A stretch of DNA of 64,000 bases, taken from positions 682,001-746,000 of the forward strand of contig NZ_SPSB01000002.1 in NCBI RefSeq assembly GCF_004571135.1, in the 5' to 3' direction. The notes beneath the pieces were generated by a model, which was not told where the DNA came from, ran no database searches, and worked only from the letters and a program-made list of their open reading frames with translations. Origin of the DNA: Algoriphagus kandeliae. GTDB lineage: Bacteria > Bacteroidota > Bacteroidia > Cytophagales > Cyclobacteriaceae. Numbering within the stretch: position 1 is the first letter of the stretch; each line of letters opens with the position of its first letter. The position numbers and the translations under genes are program-made. Shown piece after piece: positions 1 to 8,930 of the stretch.

Positions 1-1216
1 CAGGACTTGTTCCTTGAATATTGGAGTTATCAAAGCATTCGATATGGTCCGGAATTTCGGGCAAACTCAAGTCATCCTGTAATTGTCGGATTACTCGGTC
101 TTTTTTATCCTTATTTAATCCCTGAAGTAAAGCTTTCTCTTGTTTATAGAATCGAGCGTTTTTCAAGGATAGTTCAATCAATTTCTTTTTATCCCCGATT
201 TTTGGGTTTACAAGGTTCAATCCATCGATTGGGTTTTCAATTTCAAAGGGAACTAGTACTTCTTCAGCATCACTTTGAAATTGGTCCTGTAGGCGAATTA
301 AAGCAGTCAAAAGAAGCTCTTCATCCGTTTCATCGAGTTTCTTTTTTAGCTCAACATTTTTTGAGACAATTAAAGCCCCATTTTTAACCCGCATGTAGTT
401 GACATAAGCATATTTCTCATCTACCACCAAGGTACATACATCGTGATTATGAATATTGGGATTCGCGACAAGTGATTTAGCTTGATATTTCTCCAGTAAG
501 TCAAGTTTTTCCTTTGCTCGTTGGGCTTTTTCAAATTCCAGGTTTTCTGCAAATTTCTGCATCTCCTGCTTGAAATAGGCCTTGGGTAAACCCAGATTTC
601 CCTTCAAAATATGCTTTGCTTGATCTAGGTCTTTCAGATAGTCTGATTCTTTTTGCAGGCCAACACAAGGACCTTGACAGTTGCCAATATGGAATTCAAG
701 ACAAACCTTATATTTTCCTTCTTGGATTTTGTAAGGAGAAAGATCCAGCTTACAGGTCCGGATGGTGAACAGCGAACGAATCAAATCCAACACGTTATTC
801 ATGGCCTTCACACTTGCAAAAGGACCATAATAGATTCCTCTTCCAGGGATCACTTTTCGGGTCTGAAAAATGCGAGGAAAGGGTTCTTTGGTGACCAGTA
901 AATAAGGGTAAGTTTTATCATCCCGAAGAAGGATATTGTACTTTGGCTGAGATTTTTTGATCAGGTTGTTTTCCAGAAGGAGCGCATCAAACTCCGAGTT
1001 AACTAGGGTGATTTCAATCCGTTCGATTTCCCGAACCATACGTCGGGTTTTGTGATTGACTCCCGTGTTTTTGTTGAAATAACTGCTGACGCGTTTTTTC
1101 AGGCTTTTGGCTTTTCCTACATAAATCAATTCCCCTGCGGCATTGAAATACTTGTACACTCCAGGATGATCTGGAAGTAAGTTGTATTCGTTGGGACTAT
1201 ATGAAGAGGATTCCAT
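1..1216 (-). CDS. uvrC: UvrABC excinuclease subunit C, C-terminus cut by window edge
   Basis: UvrC makes the two incisions around a DNA lesion in nucleotide excision repair, together with UvrA and UvrB. From an ATG at 1216 the minus strand stays open for 405 codons and leaves the window. Seen: a GIY-YIG nuclease domain at residues 19-95 (GVYKYF, then LIYVGKAKSLKKR), four cysteines at 155, 172, 180 and 184 matching the UvrC iron-sulfur site, a UVR (UvrB-binding) motif around 222-255 (EFEKAQRAKEKL), and the beginning of the RNase H-like nuclease domain with its first catalytic Asp near 396 (HIECFDNSN). A terminator hairpin ends only a few bases before the start codon. Confidence 0.95.
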   Translation of the reverse strand, partial: MESSSYSPNEYNLLPDHPGVYKYFNAAGELIYVGKAKSLKKRVSSYFNKNTGVNHKTRRMVREIERIEITLVNSEFDALLLENNLIKKSQPKYNILLRDDKTYPYLLVTKEPFPRIFQTRKVIPGRGIYYGPFASVKAMNNVLDLIRSLFTIRTCKLDLSPYKIQEGKYKVCLEFHIGNCQGPCVGLQKESDYLKDLDQAKHILKGNLGLPKAYFKQEMQKFAENLEFEKAQRAKEKLDLLEKYQAKSLVANPNIHNHDVCTLVVDEKYAYVNYMRVKNGALIVSKNVELKKKLDETDEELLLTALIRLQDQFQSDAEEVLVPFEIENPIDGLNLVNPKIGDKKKLIELSLKNARFYKQEKALLQGLNKDKKDRVIRQLQDDLSLPEIPDHIECFDNSNIQGTSP

Positions 1217-1225
1217 AGCGCTAAA

Positions 1226-1259
1226 TTAAAAAAACAGCTTTGAAGCAAAGCTGTTTTTA
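1226..1259 (-). terminator. Rho-independent terminator after the class A PBP gene
   Basis: A 12-bp perfect inverted repeat (1231-1242 and 1246-1257, 3-nt loop, arm AAAACAGCTTTG) is followed on the minus strand by a T run. It should end the sprE-PBP transcript. It stands directly before uvrC, so it could also be transcribed as part of a uvrC leader. Confidence 0.8.
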
Positions 1260-1280
1260 GAAGGGAGTATTTATTTAGAC

Positions 1281-3584
1281 TTAAAAGTCATTCTTTTTGG
1301 CATCGTAATCAAAATCCACGAATCGTTGACTTTCTTGCTCATAGACGTCACAGTCGATTTCGATACTTAATGGTCGCTCAGGTCTTGGGAATGGCCCTTT
1401 GGTATAGCCTAGGTCTTTATCTGCATAAACTTTCTCCATGTATTTGACCCAAACCGGTCTCGCCGTTCGGCTACCTTGACCAGAAATCCAACTTCTAAAG
1501 TGAATAGCTCGGTCATCTCCTCCAACCCATACTCCAGAAACCAAATCTTTACTGATTCCCATATACCATCCATCGGACGCATTTTGAGTAGTACCGGTTT
1601 TTCCACCAAGCTCATTGCCTTCGCGAAGACTCCATGGCACACCTTGGCTAGTTCCTGATTCCTCTTCAAATCCTCCTCTAAGCATGTAAGTCATGAGATA
1701 GGCATGCTCTTCACTCATGGCAGGTCGTTTCTTTGGTGTGAACTGCTGAATGACATTCCCGTTTTTGTCCTCGATCCGATCGATATAGAATGGGGTAGTG
1801 TATTCTCCTTTGTTGACAAAAGTTCCAAAAGCTCCCACCATTTCGAAAATGGAGACGTCATTTACACCTAATGCCAAAGCTGGGACTTCTTCCAAATCAC
1901 TGGTAACCCCAATTCTTCTGGCAGTTTCCACTACCACTTTTGGGCTAAGCTTTTTCATCATATAAGCAGTTACCGAATTGACGGATTGAGCCATTGCCTT
2001 TCGGATGGTCATTTTTTCGTAGGTAAACTCCCCATTTGCATTGGAAGGACTCCAAGCAGGTTGGCCTGGAATGAAAACTTCTACAGGCTGATCGATCACG
2101 GAATAACAAGGGCTGTATCCATTTTCTATAGCTGCAGCATAAACAAAAGGCTTGAAGGTAGAACCTGGCTGACGTTTACCCTGCTTGACATGATCAAATT
2201 TGAAGTACTTATGATCGATTCCTCCGACCCAAGCCTTGATATGGCCGGTGTGCGGATCCATGCTCATAAAGCCCGCTTGCAAATATTTTTTGTAATAGCC
2301 CAGGGAATCCATCGTACTCATCAGCGTGTCAATTTCGCCTTCCCAAGAAAAGACCTTCATCGGTTTTTTCTCATTGAGCTTAATATTGATAGAGTCCTCA
2401 TCGCTTTTGTAGCGAAGCTTCAGCAATCGGTATGCTTCCGTCCGCTTGACAGCATTTTCAATGAAATTTGGAATCACTCGGTTTTCACTATCCACCCAAG
2501 GGTCACGTCCATTCATTTCTTTGTAAAATGCTTTTTGTAGCTCTTTCATGTGCTCTGCCATTGCTTCTTCCGCATAGCGTTGCATTCGGCTATCGATGGT
2601 AGTGTAGATCTTCAGCCCATCTCCAAACAAGTCATAGGAACTTCCATCAGGTTTTAAATTTTCCTTGCTCCATTTCAATAAATCTGCTTTTAGGATTTCC
2701 CGGAAATAGGTGGCAAGTCCCTTGTTGTGATTGGCGACATTATAATCCAATTCAATAGGTAATTGCGCTAATGAGTCATATTCAGCTTCAGTCAAAACGT
2801 CATTTTTGACCATTTGGCTCAAAACGGTATTTCTCCTGCGCAAAGAATTATCCGGATTGTAAACCGGAGAGTAATAAGTCGGTGCTTTGAACAAGCCCAC
2901 CAAAACTGCAGCTTCCTGAACATTTAGCTCAGAAGGCTCCTTGTTGAAGAATGTTTCAGCCGCAGTTTTAATACCATATGCATTTGATCCGAATTCGGAG
3001 GTATTTAAATAAAGGGTCAGGATTTCCTTTTTGGTATATGCCTTTTCCAATTGAGTGGCTACGATCCATTCTTTGGTTTTGATGATGAGCATTCTTAGCC
3101 CTGGCACCGAACTCAAAAGTCCCTGGTTTGCATCTGTTCGAGTTTTGAATAGGTTTTTAGCGGTTTGCTGACTCAAGGTAGAACCACCACCTGCATCCTG
3201 ACCCAATAAGATGGATTTGACAAAAACCCGAATCATGGCTTTCAAGTCTATCCCGGAATGCTCTTCAAATCGAACGTCCTCCGTCGCAATCAACGCATTG
3301 ACAAGGTTAGGGGATAATTCATTGAAGGTAACCGGACTTCGATTTTCCCGATAAAAAGTCCCAAGCAACACACCATCAGCTGAGTAGAGCTCCGAGGCAA
3401 CTTCAGTATCAGGATTCTCTAAAGCTTTGAAATCGGGAAGGGGGCCAAAAAGCCCCAAGAAATTCACACTGACCATCCAAACAAAAACAATGAATCCCAA
3501 AACGCCTGCGGCGAAGGCAATCCATAGAATTTTGATGGTTTTATTTACCCAGGTTGGGGTAGTTGGTTTTTTTGATTTACTCAT
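1281..3584 (-). CDS. mrcA: Bifunctional class A penicillin-binding protein (transglycosylase/transpeptidase, PBP1a type)
   Basis: Polymerises lipid II into glycan strands and crosslinks the stem peptides in the periplasm. The 767-residue protein has a short cytoplasmic tail, one membrane anchor (about residues 17-45), a GT51 transglycosylase domain (about 70-235, with EDVRFEEHSGID and GGGSTLSQQTAKNLF), and a transpeptidase domain with SxxK in PGSTFKPF (near 474), SxN in SVNSVTAY and KTG in GGKTGTTQ (near 660). All catalytic motifs are intact and the length is usual. It starts 4 nt after the stop of the upstream sprE-like gene, so the two are probably cotranscribed. The symbol follows common usage; ponA would be equally acceptable. 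Confidence 0.93.
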   Translation of the reverse strand: MSKSKKPTTPTWVNKTIKILWIAFAAGVLGFIVFVWMVSVNFLGLFGPLPDFKALENPDTEVASELYSADGVLLGTFYRENRSPVTFNELSPNLVNALIATEDVRFEEHSGIDLKAMIRVFVKSILLGQDAGGGSTLSQQTAKNLFKTRTDANQGLLSSVPGLRMLIIKTKEWIVATQLEKAYTKKEILTLYLNTSEFGSNAYGIKTAAETFFNKEPSELNVQEAAVLVGLFKAPTYYSPVYNPDNSLRRRNTVLSQMVKNDVLTEAEYDSLAQLPIELDYNVANHNKGLATYFREILKADLLKWSKENLKPDGSSYDLFGDGLKIYTTIDSRMQRYAEEAMAEHMKELQKAFYKEMNGRDPWVDSENRVIPNFIENAVKRTEAYRLLKLRYKSDEDSINIKLNEKKPMKVFSWEGEIDTLMSTMDSLGYYKKYLQAGFMSMDPHTGHIKAWVGGIDHKYFKFDHVKQGKRQPGSTFKPFVYAAAIENGYSPCYSVIDQPVEVFIPGQPAWSPSNANGEFTYEKMTIRKAMAQSVNSVTAYMMKKLSPKVVVETARRIGVTSDLEEVPALALGVNDVSIFEMVGAFGTFVNKGEYTTPFYIDRIEDKNGNVIQQFTPKKRPAMSEEHAYLMTYMLRGGFEEESGTSQGVPWSLREGNELGGKTGTTQNASDGWYMGISKDLVSGVWVGGDDRAIHFRSWISGQGSRTARPVWVKYMEKVYADKDLGYTKGPFPRPERPLSIEIDCDVYEQESQRFVDFDYDAKKNDF

Positions 3585-3588
3585 ATGA

Positions 3589-6204
3589 TTAATAGGCGAC
3601 CTTAAAGAAGGCTCGATACTCTTCGATATTTTTTGTTCGGTTTAAAGTCTGGAAGTTTTCAATGGAAATGAAGAATGCATTTCCTTTGATCTTGTCAGTA
3701 ATATTTGGCGACTCGAAATCCTCCATGAATTTCTGATAATATTCTTTAGCCTTTTCAGCATTGTTGAATGGACTAATGATGAAAATGGCATTTTCTCTAT
3801 TCATGTTCATATTTCCGGTACGGAGTCTGGCATTGGAGAAGTTTTTCGCATGGAAATTTTCCAAGTCTCCAATGACTCCCTGGAATTGCTCAGCTTCTTC
3901 CGGATTCATCACCAAAACCATGATATGGGTTTGATTTTCATTCAGTTTAAATGGAGAATCCGATAAATCCGGTTTGATTGCTGTAGAATCTGCTTCTGCA
4001 AGCACCTGATTAGCTGAATCCAAAGCCGTCGAGTCAACCGGATTCAATGCTGCCAACTCTTCTGCCGACAGCAAGGGTTTTAGCATATTTCTTGCCAATT
4101 CCACCAATTGTTCATCTTGGGAATTTTCGATGTATGCCTCCAATCGGCCTCTGAACCTGTCCTTACTCTCGATTTTTCCCGTTACCATGATGTCTAGCAA
4201 CAAAAGGCGTTCAGTATTTCGGGTAAGGGGATATTCCTCTAAAGTCCGCTGAATCAATTGTCTAGCCTGTCGGTACTGTCCAGCATAATACATATCATAA
4301 GCTTGCTCGTAATTTTTTGAGGAAGCCAAATAGGCTAAATTCCCCGAAGCAGCATCCGGATTATTTACCGAGAAAGTGTATTGAGATTCCGGGAATTCCC
4401 GATTGAGGCGACTGACATATTGTTGGAAGTTGCCACCTCGATCTTTTTGAGCGAGATAAAGCAAGTAATAGGCTTCTGGTTTTCGGCTGCTAGTAGGATA
4501 TTCTCGCACCAAAATCTCCAAATTATCGATACTTGCCTCATCTTCTTCCAAATCAAAATAGAGAAGTTTACCCAATTCGAAGTAAGATTCCTCCAACTCT
4601 TCATTCAAGGTTGCTATCTCTTCCTCGCTTTGTGGGATTTGTGCCAAAAGGCTTTCGATATCGGGTAATTGGCTGAGAGGATTCTCTTCACTTGAACTCA
4701 AAGAATCAGGTTGGGATTCAGGACTAGTTGGTGAATTAGTTTGAAAAACTGCTGCACTTCTCCGCCAATTATCCTGCAATGGGCGATTTCCCCAAACCCG
4801 TCGGAAATCAATAGCTCCTTGCTGCATGGCTACTGCATTGTCGAAGTAGAAAGTTGAACCAGAACCGCGATCTGAAAAGGCGAGTAGGTTGTCGAAAATG
4901 CTGGTACTCTTAGGCTGCTCTTTTTCCCTAGCTTCTGCCAATAGGCGCTCTTCTTCCTTTTTGATGAATTGTTCTGCAATCAGCCGCTGCTCTTCTTCAC
5001 TGAGCCCACTTAACCTTACCAAGCTGTCATTGCTTTGGATTCGCTCAACATGAAATACATATTGGTCTAGGACTTCTTTTTGGTCGGCTATCTGAGCAGC
5101 TACAGGGTCGGTTTCTTTTATAAAGGTAAGCGCCGAATCCAAATAGTATTTGGTTGCTCTGTAGTCACTGTATTCTTCCAGATAAATATCAGCCAACTTT
5201 TGATAAATGTATCCTTTCAATCGCGGATTGCTTCCCGGTTCTTTTGCCGCTTGATGAAGCAAGTCAACTGTTAAGGGCAGATCGCCTTGCTTCTCCTCAA
5301 AAAGCGCTCTTTCATAAACCACCACATCTTTTAGATCCTTGTTTTTGGGATCTTTGTATAGAGCCTCATAGTAATTGCGAACTTTACGCAAGTCTTTAGA
5401 GGCATTGAGTTCGGCTACTTGCTGCGCAAAAAGTTGTGCGAAAAATGCCCGCTCGTAAGGTGGATTTCCTTCCAATGTCTTTTTGTAAAAATCATAAGCT
5501 AAATTATCCAAACCTTCACGCTGATAGCGTTGTGCTAAGATGAAGTAAATGCGGGAAGCTTCTTTTTTATTTTTGGAGTATTCCACAGCACGGTCCAAAG
5601 CACCAATGACCCCATTTTGATCATTTCGCTTTTCGTAATAATAGGCCAAGGTTTTGTATAGCTCGAAGCGATTGTCTTCCGAGATCTTTTGCTCCTTGGA
5701 AAGGTAGTCAATGGTAAAGTTGGCGTTTTCGATTTCTCCTAAATCCACATAAATGCGAAGCAGCCCAATGAGAGCCTGATGGCGAAGGTCCCGGTCCTTG
5801 CTTTCTACATTTACATACTTCAGCGTGTTTTTAGCGTCATCAAAATCCGCTTGTAGATAGTCGATTTTTCCCAAAAGAAAATAGCTATCGTCTACCCATT
5901 TGGAGATGCGATGCCATTCGATGGCTTTGGATGCTAGTTCCCGGGATGATTCCAACTTCTCCTGATTTGCCTGAATGACGCCGGAATCTATGGGGATAAA
6001 AACCGGTAGAATCTGCGTGTAGTCTTCTTTGTAATCTGCCCTGTTTTCGTCCAAAACCTCCTCAATTTTCACATCTGCTAAGTAATAAGCATTGTAGTGA
6101 GAAGTGAGATTGTGGAAAGCCCGATTGGTGAAGGTGTCCCGCTCGGATGAACAGGCAGCCAAGAGTAGGAGGAAAAGGAAAAGAACTCTATTTAAAAAAC
6201 GCAT
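3589..6204 (-). CDS. sprE: SprE/PorW-type TPR lipoprotein of gliding motility / type IX secretion
   Basis: An 871-residue protein with a lipoprotein signal (LLLLAACSS, Cys near residue 18), many helical tetratricopeptide-like repeats through residues 50-400 and 540-700, and a low-complexity Ser/Pro/Glu linker around 480-520. The opening after the lipobox (FTNRAFHNLTSHYNAYY) is characteristic of the SprE/PorW family, which in Bacteroidota helps the type IX secretion system and gliding machinery at the cell envelope. The assignment is by family resemblance. It is the first gene of a unit with the class A PBP and is divergent from the ATP synthase operon. The 129-bp divergent gap must hold both promoters. 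Confidence 0.85.
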   Translation of the reverse strand: MRFLNRVLFLFLLLLAACSSERDTFTNRAFHNLTSHYNAYYLADVKIEEVLDENRADYKEDYTQILPVFIPIDSGVIQANQEKLESSRELASKAIEWHRISKWVDDSYFLLGKIDYLQADFDDAKNTLKYVNVESKDRDLRHQALIGLLRIYVDLGEIENANFTIDYLSKEQKISEDNRFELYKTLAYYYEKRNDQNGVIGALDRAVEYSKNKKEASRIYFILAQRYQREGLDNLAYDFYKKTLEGNPPYERAFFAQLFAQQVAELNASKDLRKVRNYYEALYKDPKNKDLKDVVVYERALFEEKQGDLPLTVDLLHQAAKEPGSNPRLKGYIYQKLADIYLEEYSDYRATKYYLDSALTFIKETDPVAAQIADQKEVLDQYVFHVERIQSNDSLVRLSGLSEEEQRLIAEQFIKKEEERLLAEAREKEQPKSTSIFDNLLAFSDRGSGSTFYFDNAVAMQQGAIDFRRVWGNRPLQDNWRRSAAVFQTNSPTSPESQPDSLSSSEENPLSQLPDIESLLAQIPQSEEEIATLNEELEESYFELGKLLYFDLEEDEASIDNLEILVREYPTSSRKPEAYYLLYLAQKDRGGNFQQYVSRLNREFPESQYTFSVNNPDAASGNLAYLASSKNYEQAYDMYYAGQYRQARQLIQRTLEEYPLTRNTERLLLLDIMVTGKIESKDRFRGRLEAYIENSQDEQLVELARNMLKPLLSAEELAALNPVDSTALDSANQVLAEADSTAIKPDLSDSPFKLNENQTHIMVLVMNPEEAEQFQGVIGDLENFHAKNFSNARLRTGNMNMNRENAIFIISPFNNAEKAKEYYQKFMEDFESPNITDKIKGNAFFISIENFQTLNRTKNIEEYRAFFKVAY

Positions 6205-6333
6205 GCAGACTTTCAGAATTGATTAGCAAAATAGTCTTTATTGGACAAAAGAGGAACGATTCGGGATTTCTATTTATTTCAAAACAAAGGCCACACCTTC
6301 TTGAAGGGAAAAATTTTTACCTAATTTAAGAGA

Positions 6334-6579
6334 ATGAATCCCTCCCAAAAGTCTTCGGATACAAAAGAAAAGAAGCCGGTTCCAAATCCCCCGACTTTTG
6401 TGAAGTACATCGGGCTTTCCTTTCAACTTTTCGCCATTATCGGAGCAGGGACTTGGTTTGGTTGGTGGGTTCAGCAGAAATCAGCCATGAAGTTCCCGGT
6501 TTGGCTACTTCTATTTAGCTTTTTATCAGTTTTTGTAGCCTTTTATCAACTGTGGTTATCCATGAAGCAGGACCGATAG
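6334..6579 (+). CDS. AtpZ/AtpI-family putative F0F1 ATPase accessory subunit
   Basis: An 81-residue protein with a charged N-terminus and two membrane helices (about residues 22-46 and 52-74). It has the AtpZ/AtpI pattern GLSFQLFAIIGAGTWFGWW. Proteins of this family help c-ring assembly or cation supply for F0F1 ATP synthase. It is the first gene of the atp operon. No Shine-Dalgarno sequence is visible. The motif TAATTTAA about 20 nt upstream of the start resembles the Bacteroidota -7 box imperfectly. Confidence 0.8.
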   Translation: MNPSQKSSDTKEKKPVPNPPTFVKYIGLSFQLFAIIGAGTWFGWWVQQKSAMKFPVWLLLFSFLSVFVAFYQLWLSMKQDR

Positions 6580-6619
6580 TTTGAGAGAAATGGGCTACCT
6601 TTGCCCAAAATTCACCTTC

Positions 6620-7003
6620 ATGAAGATTCTCAACAACTTACAGTTCAAGTTCTTTTTGTTATCTGCTGTCCTTGCGATTCTGATTTTGGGACTTCAGGTA
6701 GTCTTTCCTGCAATCATTCATGAACGCATCTGGGATATCTATTTTTTCCTCTTAATCCTCTCATTTTTAATAGGATTACTTCAGGGAGCACTGCTTAAAG
6801 CACTTTCTGAAAATTTCTTCCAAATTTCAGTTTTGGCTATGATACTAAGGTTGATTGCCTCTTTGGTCTTCATTGGAATAGAAGTTTGGCCCGGAATGGA
6901 AAATATTATTTTGTTTATAGCGGATTTCTTTGTGATTTTTTTGTTCTACTTAATATTTGATATATACGCCTTTCTATCTAACTTGCGCCCGATTTCGAAG
7001 TAG
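6620..7003 (+). CDS. Small membrane protein of the atp operon, function unknown
   Basis: A 127-residue protein with four predicted membrane helices (about residues 5-25, 31-55, 65-90 and 95-120), no cysteines and no recognisable catalytic motif. The start MKILNNLQFKFF is preferred; an in-frame ATG at 6587 would add a non-hydrophobic leader of 13 residues (about 11 with the upstream ATG discounted). It stands between the AtpZ/I-like gene and atpB, where many bacteria have the second AtpI-like protein, so a helper role in F0 assembly is inferred from place and topology only. Confidence 0.65.
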   Translation: MKILNNLQFKFFLLSAVLAILILGLQVVFPAIIHERIWDIYFFLLILSFLIGLLQGALLKALSENFFQISVLAMILRLIASLVFIGIEVWPGMENIILFIADFFVIFLFYLIFDIYAFLSNLRPISK

Positions 7004-7022
7004 CCCTCAAAAAAAAGAGTTG

Positions 7023-8051
7023 ATGACGCGCAAATTTCTGGTCCTAAGTCTTTTATTTTCAGCTTTTTTGCTGTTCAATACTCCACAGTCCTTCGCAGCA
7101 GGTTCTGAGGAAGACAAAACAAGCTTCATCATGCATCACGTGAAGGATTCGCATGAGTGGCATATTGCGACTTTTGGACATACCCACGTAACCCTTCCGC
7201 TTCCAGTAATTGTCTATTCATCCGATCGCGGATTGGAGTTTTTCAGTTCCACTGATTTTCAAAATCACGAGACTCATGCTTTTGGAAAAGAGTATGCGCA
7301 CGAAGGCTATTATATCGATGAGCACGATCATTTGGGAAGAGTAGATGGTGCAAGCTTTTTAGAGCTTTCCATTACCAAAAACGTGGTCATGATGTTCATC
7401 GTGATGATTCTTTTGGCTTGGGTGGCTTTGTCTGCAGCAAATCACTACAAAAAGAACGGTGCTGTTGCTCCAAAGGGTGCCGCGGCGATCATCGAGCCAA
7501 TTGTGATTTTTGTTCGCGACGAAATTGCTCAAAAATCCATAGGTCCGAAATACAAAAAATTCGTTCCTTATCTCTTGACTTTATTCTTATTCATCTGGTT
7601 TGGCAACCTGCTAGGTCTACTTCCAGGTGCAGCTAATATGACTGGAAACATTGCTGTTACCATGACTTTGGCGGTGTTGACATTCATCATTACCAATGTC
7701 AATGGAAATAAGGATTACTGGAAGCACGTATTTGCAACTCCTGGAGTTCCGATTCCAATGTTGTTGATTATCGTTCCGGTTGAAATCATTGGTTTGTTTA
7801 CGAAGCCTTTTGCCTTGATGGTCCGATTGTTTGTGGCGATTACGGCAGGTCACATTGTAATCCTAGGTTTCATTGCCTTGGCATTCATCTTTGAATCATA
7901 CACAATCGGGGTAGTAAGTACCTTGATGGTGACCTTTATCAATATCATCGAATTGCTTGTAGCTACTATTCAGGCTTATGTATTTACGCTGTTTACAGCA
8001 ATGTACATTGGTAGTGCGGTGGCTGAACATGCTCATGATGATCATCATTAA
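7023..8051 (+). CDS. atpB: F0F1 ATP synthase subunit a, with secreted N-terminal extension
   Basis: Subunit a forms the proton half-channels against the c-ring. The 342-residue protein begins with a signal peptide (SAFLLFNTPQSFAAG) and about 90 residues of His-rich periplasmic sequence (HHVKDSHEWHIATFGHTHV, later HETHAFGKEYAHE), then the five or six membrane helices of the family with the essential Arg in FALMVRLFVAITAGH. This long exported N-terminus is known from Bacteroidota subunit a and is absent in E. coli. The start at MTRKFLVL gives a proper signal peptide; a longer frame from 6957 would overlap the upstream gene and add an implausible leader. Confidence 0.95.
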   Translation: MTRKFLVLSLLFSAFLLFNTPQSFAAGSEEDKTSFIMHHVKDSHEWHIATFGHTHVTLPLPVIVYSSDRGLEFFSSTDFQNHETHAFGKEYAHEGYYIDEHDHLGRVDGASFLELSITKNVVMMFIVMILLAWVALSAANHYKKNGAVAPKGAAAIIEPIVIFVRDEIAQKSIGPKYKKFVPYLLTLFLFIWFGNLLGLLPGAANMTGNIAVTMTLAVLTFIITNVNGNKDYWKHVFATPGVPIPMLLIIVPVEIIGLFTKPFALMVRLFVAITAGHIVILGFIALAFIFESYTIGVVSTLMVTFINIIELLVATIQAYVFTLFTAMYIGSAVAEHAHDDHH

Positions 8052-8089
8052 TTAGGAATTTCTTTGTTCAATTTATAAATACAACTACT

Positions 8090-8347
8090 ATGTTAATGTC
8101 TATCTTGTTGACTGCTGGTTACGCTCTAATGGGAGCTGGTATCGGTGCGGGTATTGTTGCGATTGGCGCAGGACTTGGTATCGGTCGTATCGGTGGTCAG
8201 GCAATGGAATCTATTGCTCGTCAGCCTGAAGCTGCTGGTAAGATCCAAGGTGCTATGTTGATCATCGCAGCTTTGATCGAGGTGGTTTCCCTGTTCGCAG
8301 CGGTAATCTGTTTGTTGATTGCTTTGAATATCGCAGGCATCAGCTAA
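8090..8347 (+). CDS. atpE: F0F1 ATP synthase subunit c
   Basis: An 85-residue hairpin of two glycine/alanine-rich membrane helices. The first carries the packing motif GAGIGAGIVAIGAGLGIG, the loop ARQPEAAGK is the classic RQP contact with F1, and the second helix has the ion-binding Glu in AALIEVVSLFAAV. The residues after the Glu are not the Ser/Thr of sodium-specific rings, so proton coupling is inferred. The start could also be the second Met, at 8096. Confidence 0.96.
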   Translation: MLMSILLTAGYALMGAGIGAGIVAIGAGLGIGRIGGQAMESIARQPEAAGKIQGAMLIIAALIEVVSLFAAVICLLIALNIAGIS

Positions 8348-8425
8348 AAAATCTGATTGGGGAATGGCGTTAGGCTTTTCCCCTTTCTTTCTCTCTATTG
8401 AACAAACTGAATTAAATCATACATC

Positions 8426-8920
8426 ATGGATTTGATAACCCCTGGTTCCGGTCTTATTTTCTGGCAGCTTTTTGGCTTCCTGGGATTGCTTTTCATTCTG
8501 ATCAAATTTGCTTGGAAGCCTATGTTGGCAGCCTTGGAAGAGCGTGAAAGCAGCATTGAAAATGCATTGAAGTCAGCTGAAATCGCTCGAAACGAGATGG
8601 CTAACCTGAAGGCTGAGAACGAAAAGCTTTTGGCTGAAGCTCGTTTGGAAAGAGATAACATTTTGAAGAAAGCTCAGGAAGCTTCTAACAAAATGATTGA
8701 AGAAGCTAAAACCGAAGCTCAAAAACAAGGTGCACAGTTGATCGAAAATGCGAAAGCAGTGATCGAAACTGAGAAAAAAGCTGCTCTTGCTGATGTAAAA
8801 AATCAAGTGGCTGCTTTGACCCTTGAAGTAACAGAGAAATTATTGAAGAAAAACTTGTCTGATGATGCTTCTCAGAAAGCATTGGTGGATGAGTTTGTTA
8901 AAGATTTGAAGCTTAACTAA
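8426..8920 (+). CDS. atpF: F0F1 ATP synthase subunit b
   Basis: The peripheral stalk subunit that links subunit a to F1. The 164-residue protein has one N-terminal membrane helix (about residues 8-28, IFWQLFGFLGLLFILI) followed by a long highly charged Ala/Glu/Lys helix up to about residue 150, as expected for the b dimer. Only one b gene is present, which fits a homodimeric stalk. It is 78 nt after atpE and 10 nt before atpH. Confidence 0.95.
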   Translation: MDLITPGSGLIFWQLFGFLGLLFILIKFAWKPMLAALEERESSIENALKSAEIARNEMANLKAENEKLLAEARLERDNILKKAQEASNKMIEEAKTEAQKQGAQLIENAKAVIETEKKAALADVKNQVAALTLEVTEKLLKKNLSDDASQKALVDEFVKDLKLN

Positions 8921-8930
8921 TCCGACCTCC

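Noticed and set aside
1986..2540. 184-codon plus-strand frame inside the class A PBP gene
   Set aside because: It is antisense to the conserved transpeptidase domain and shows no family resemblance.
8090..8347. Sodium-dependent c-ring
   Set aside because: The Glu in the second helix is not followed by the Ser/Thr ligands of sodium-binding rings.
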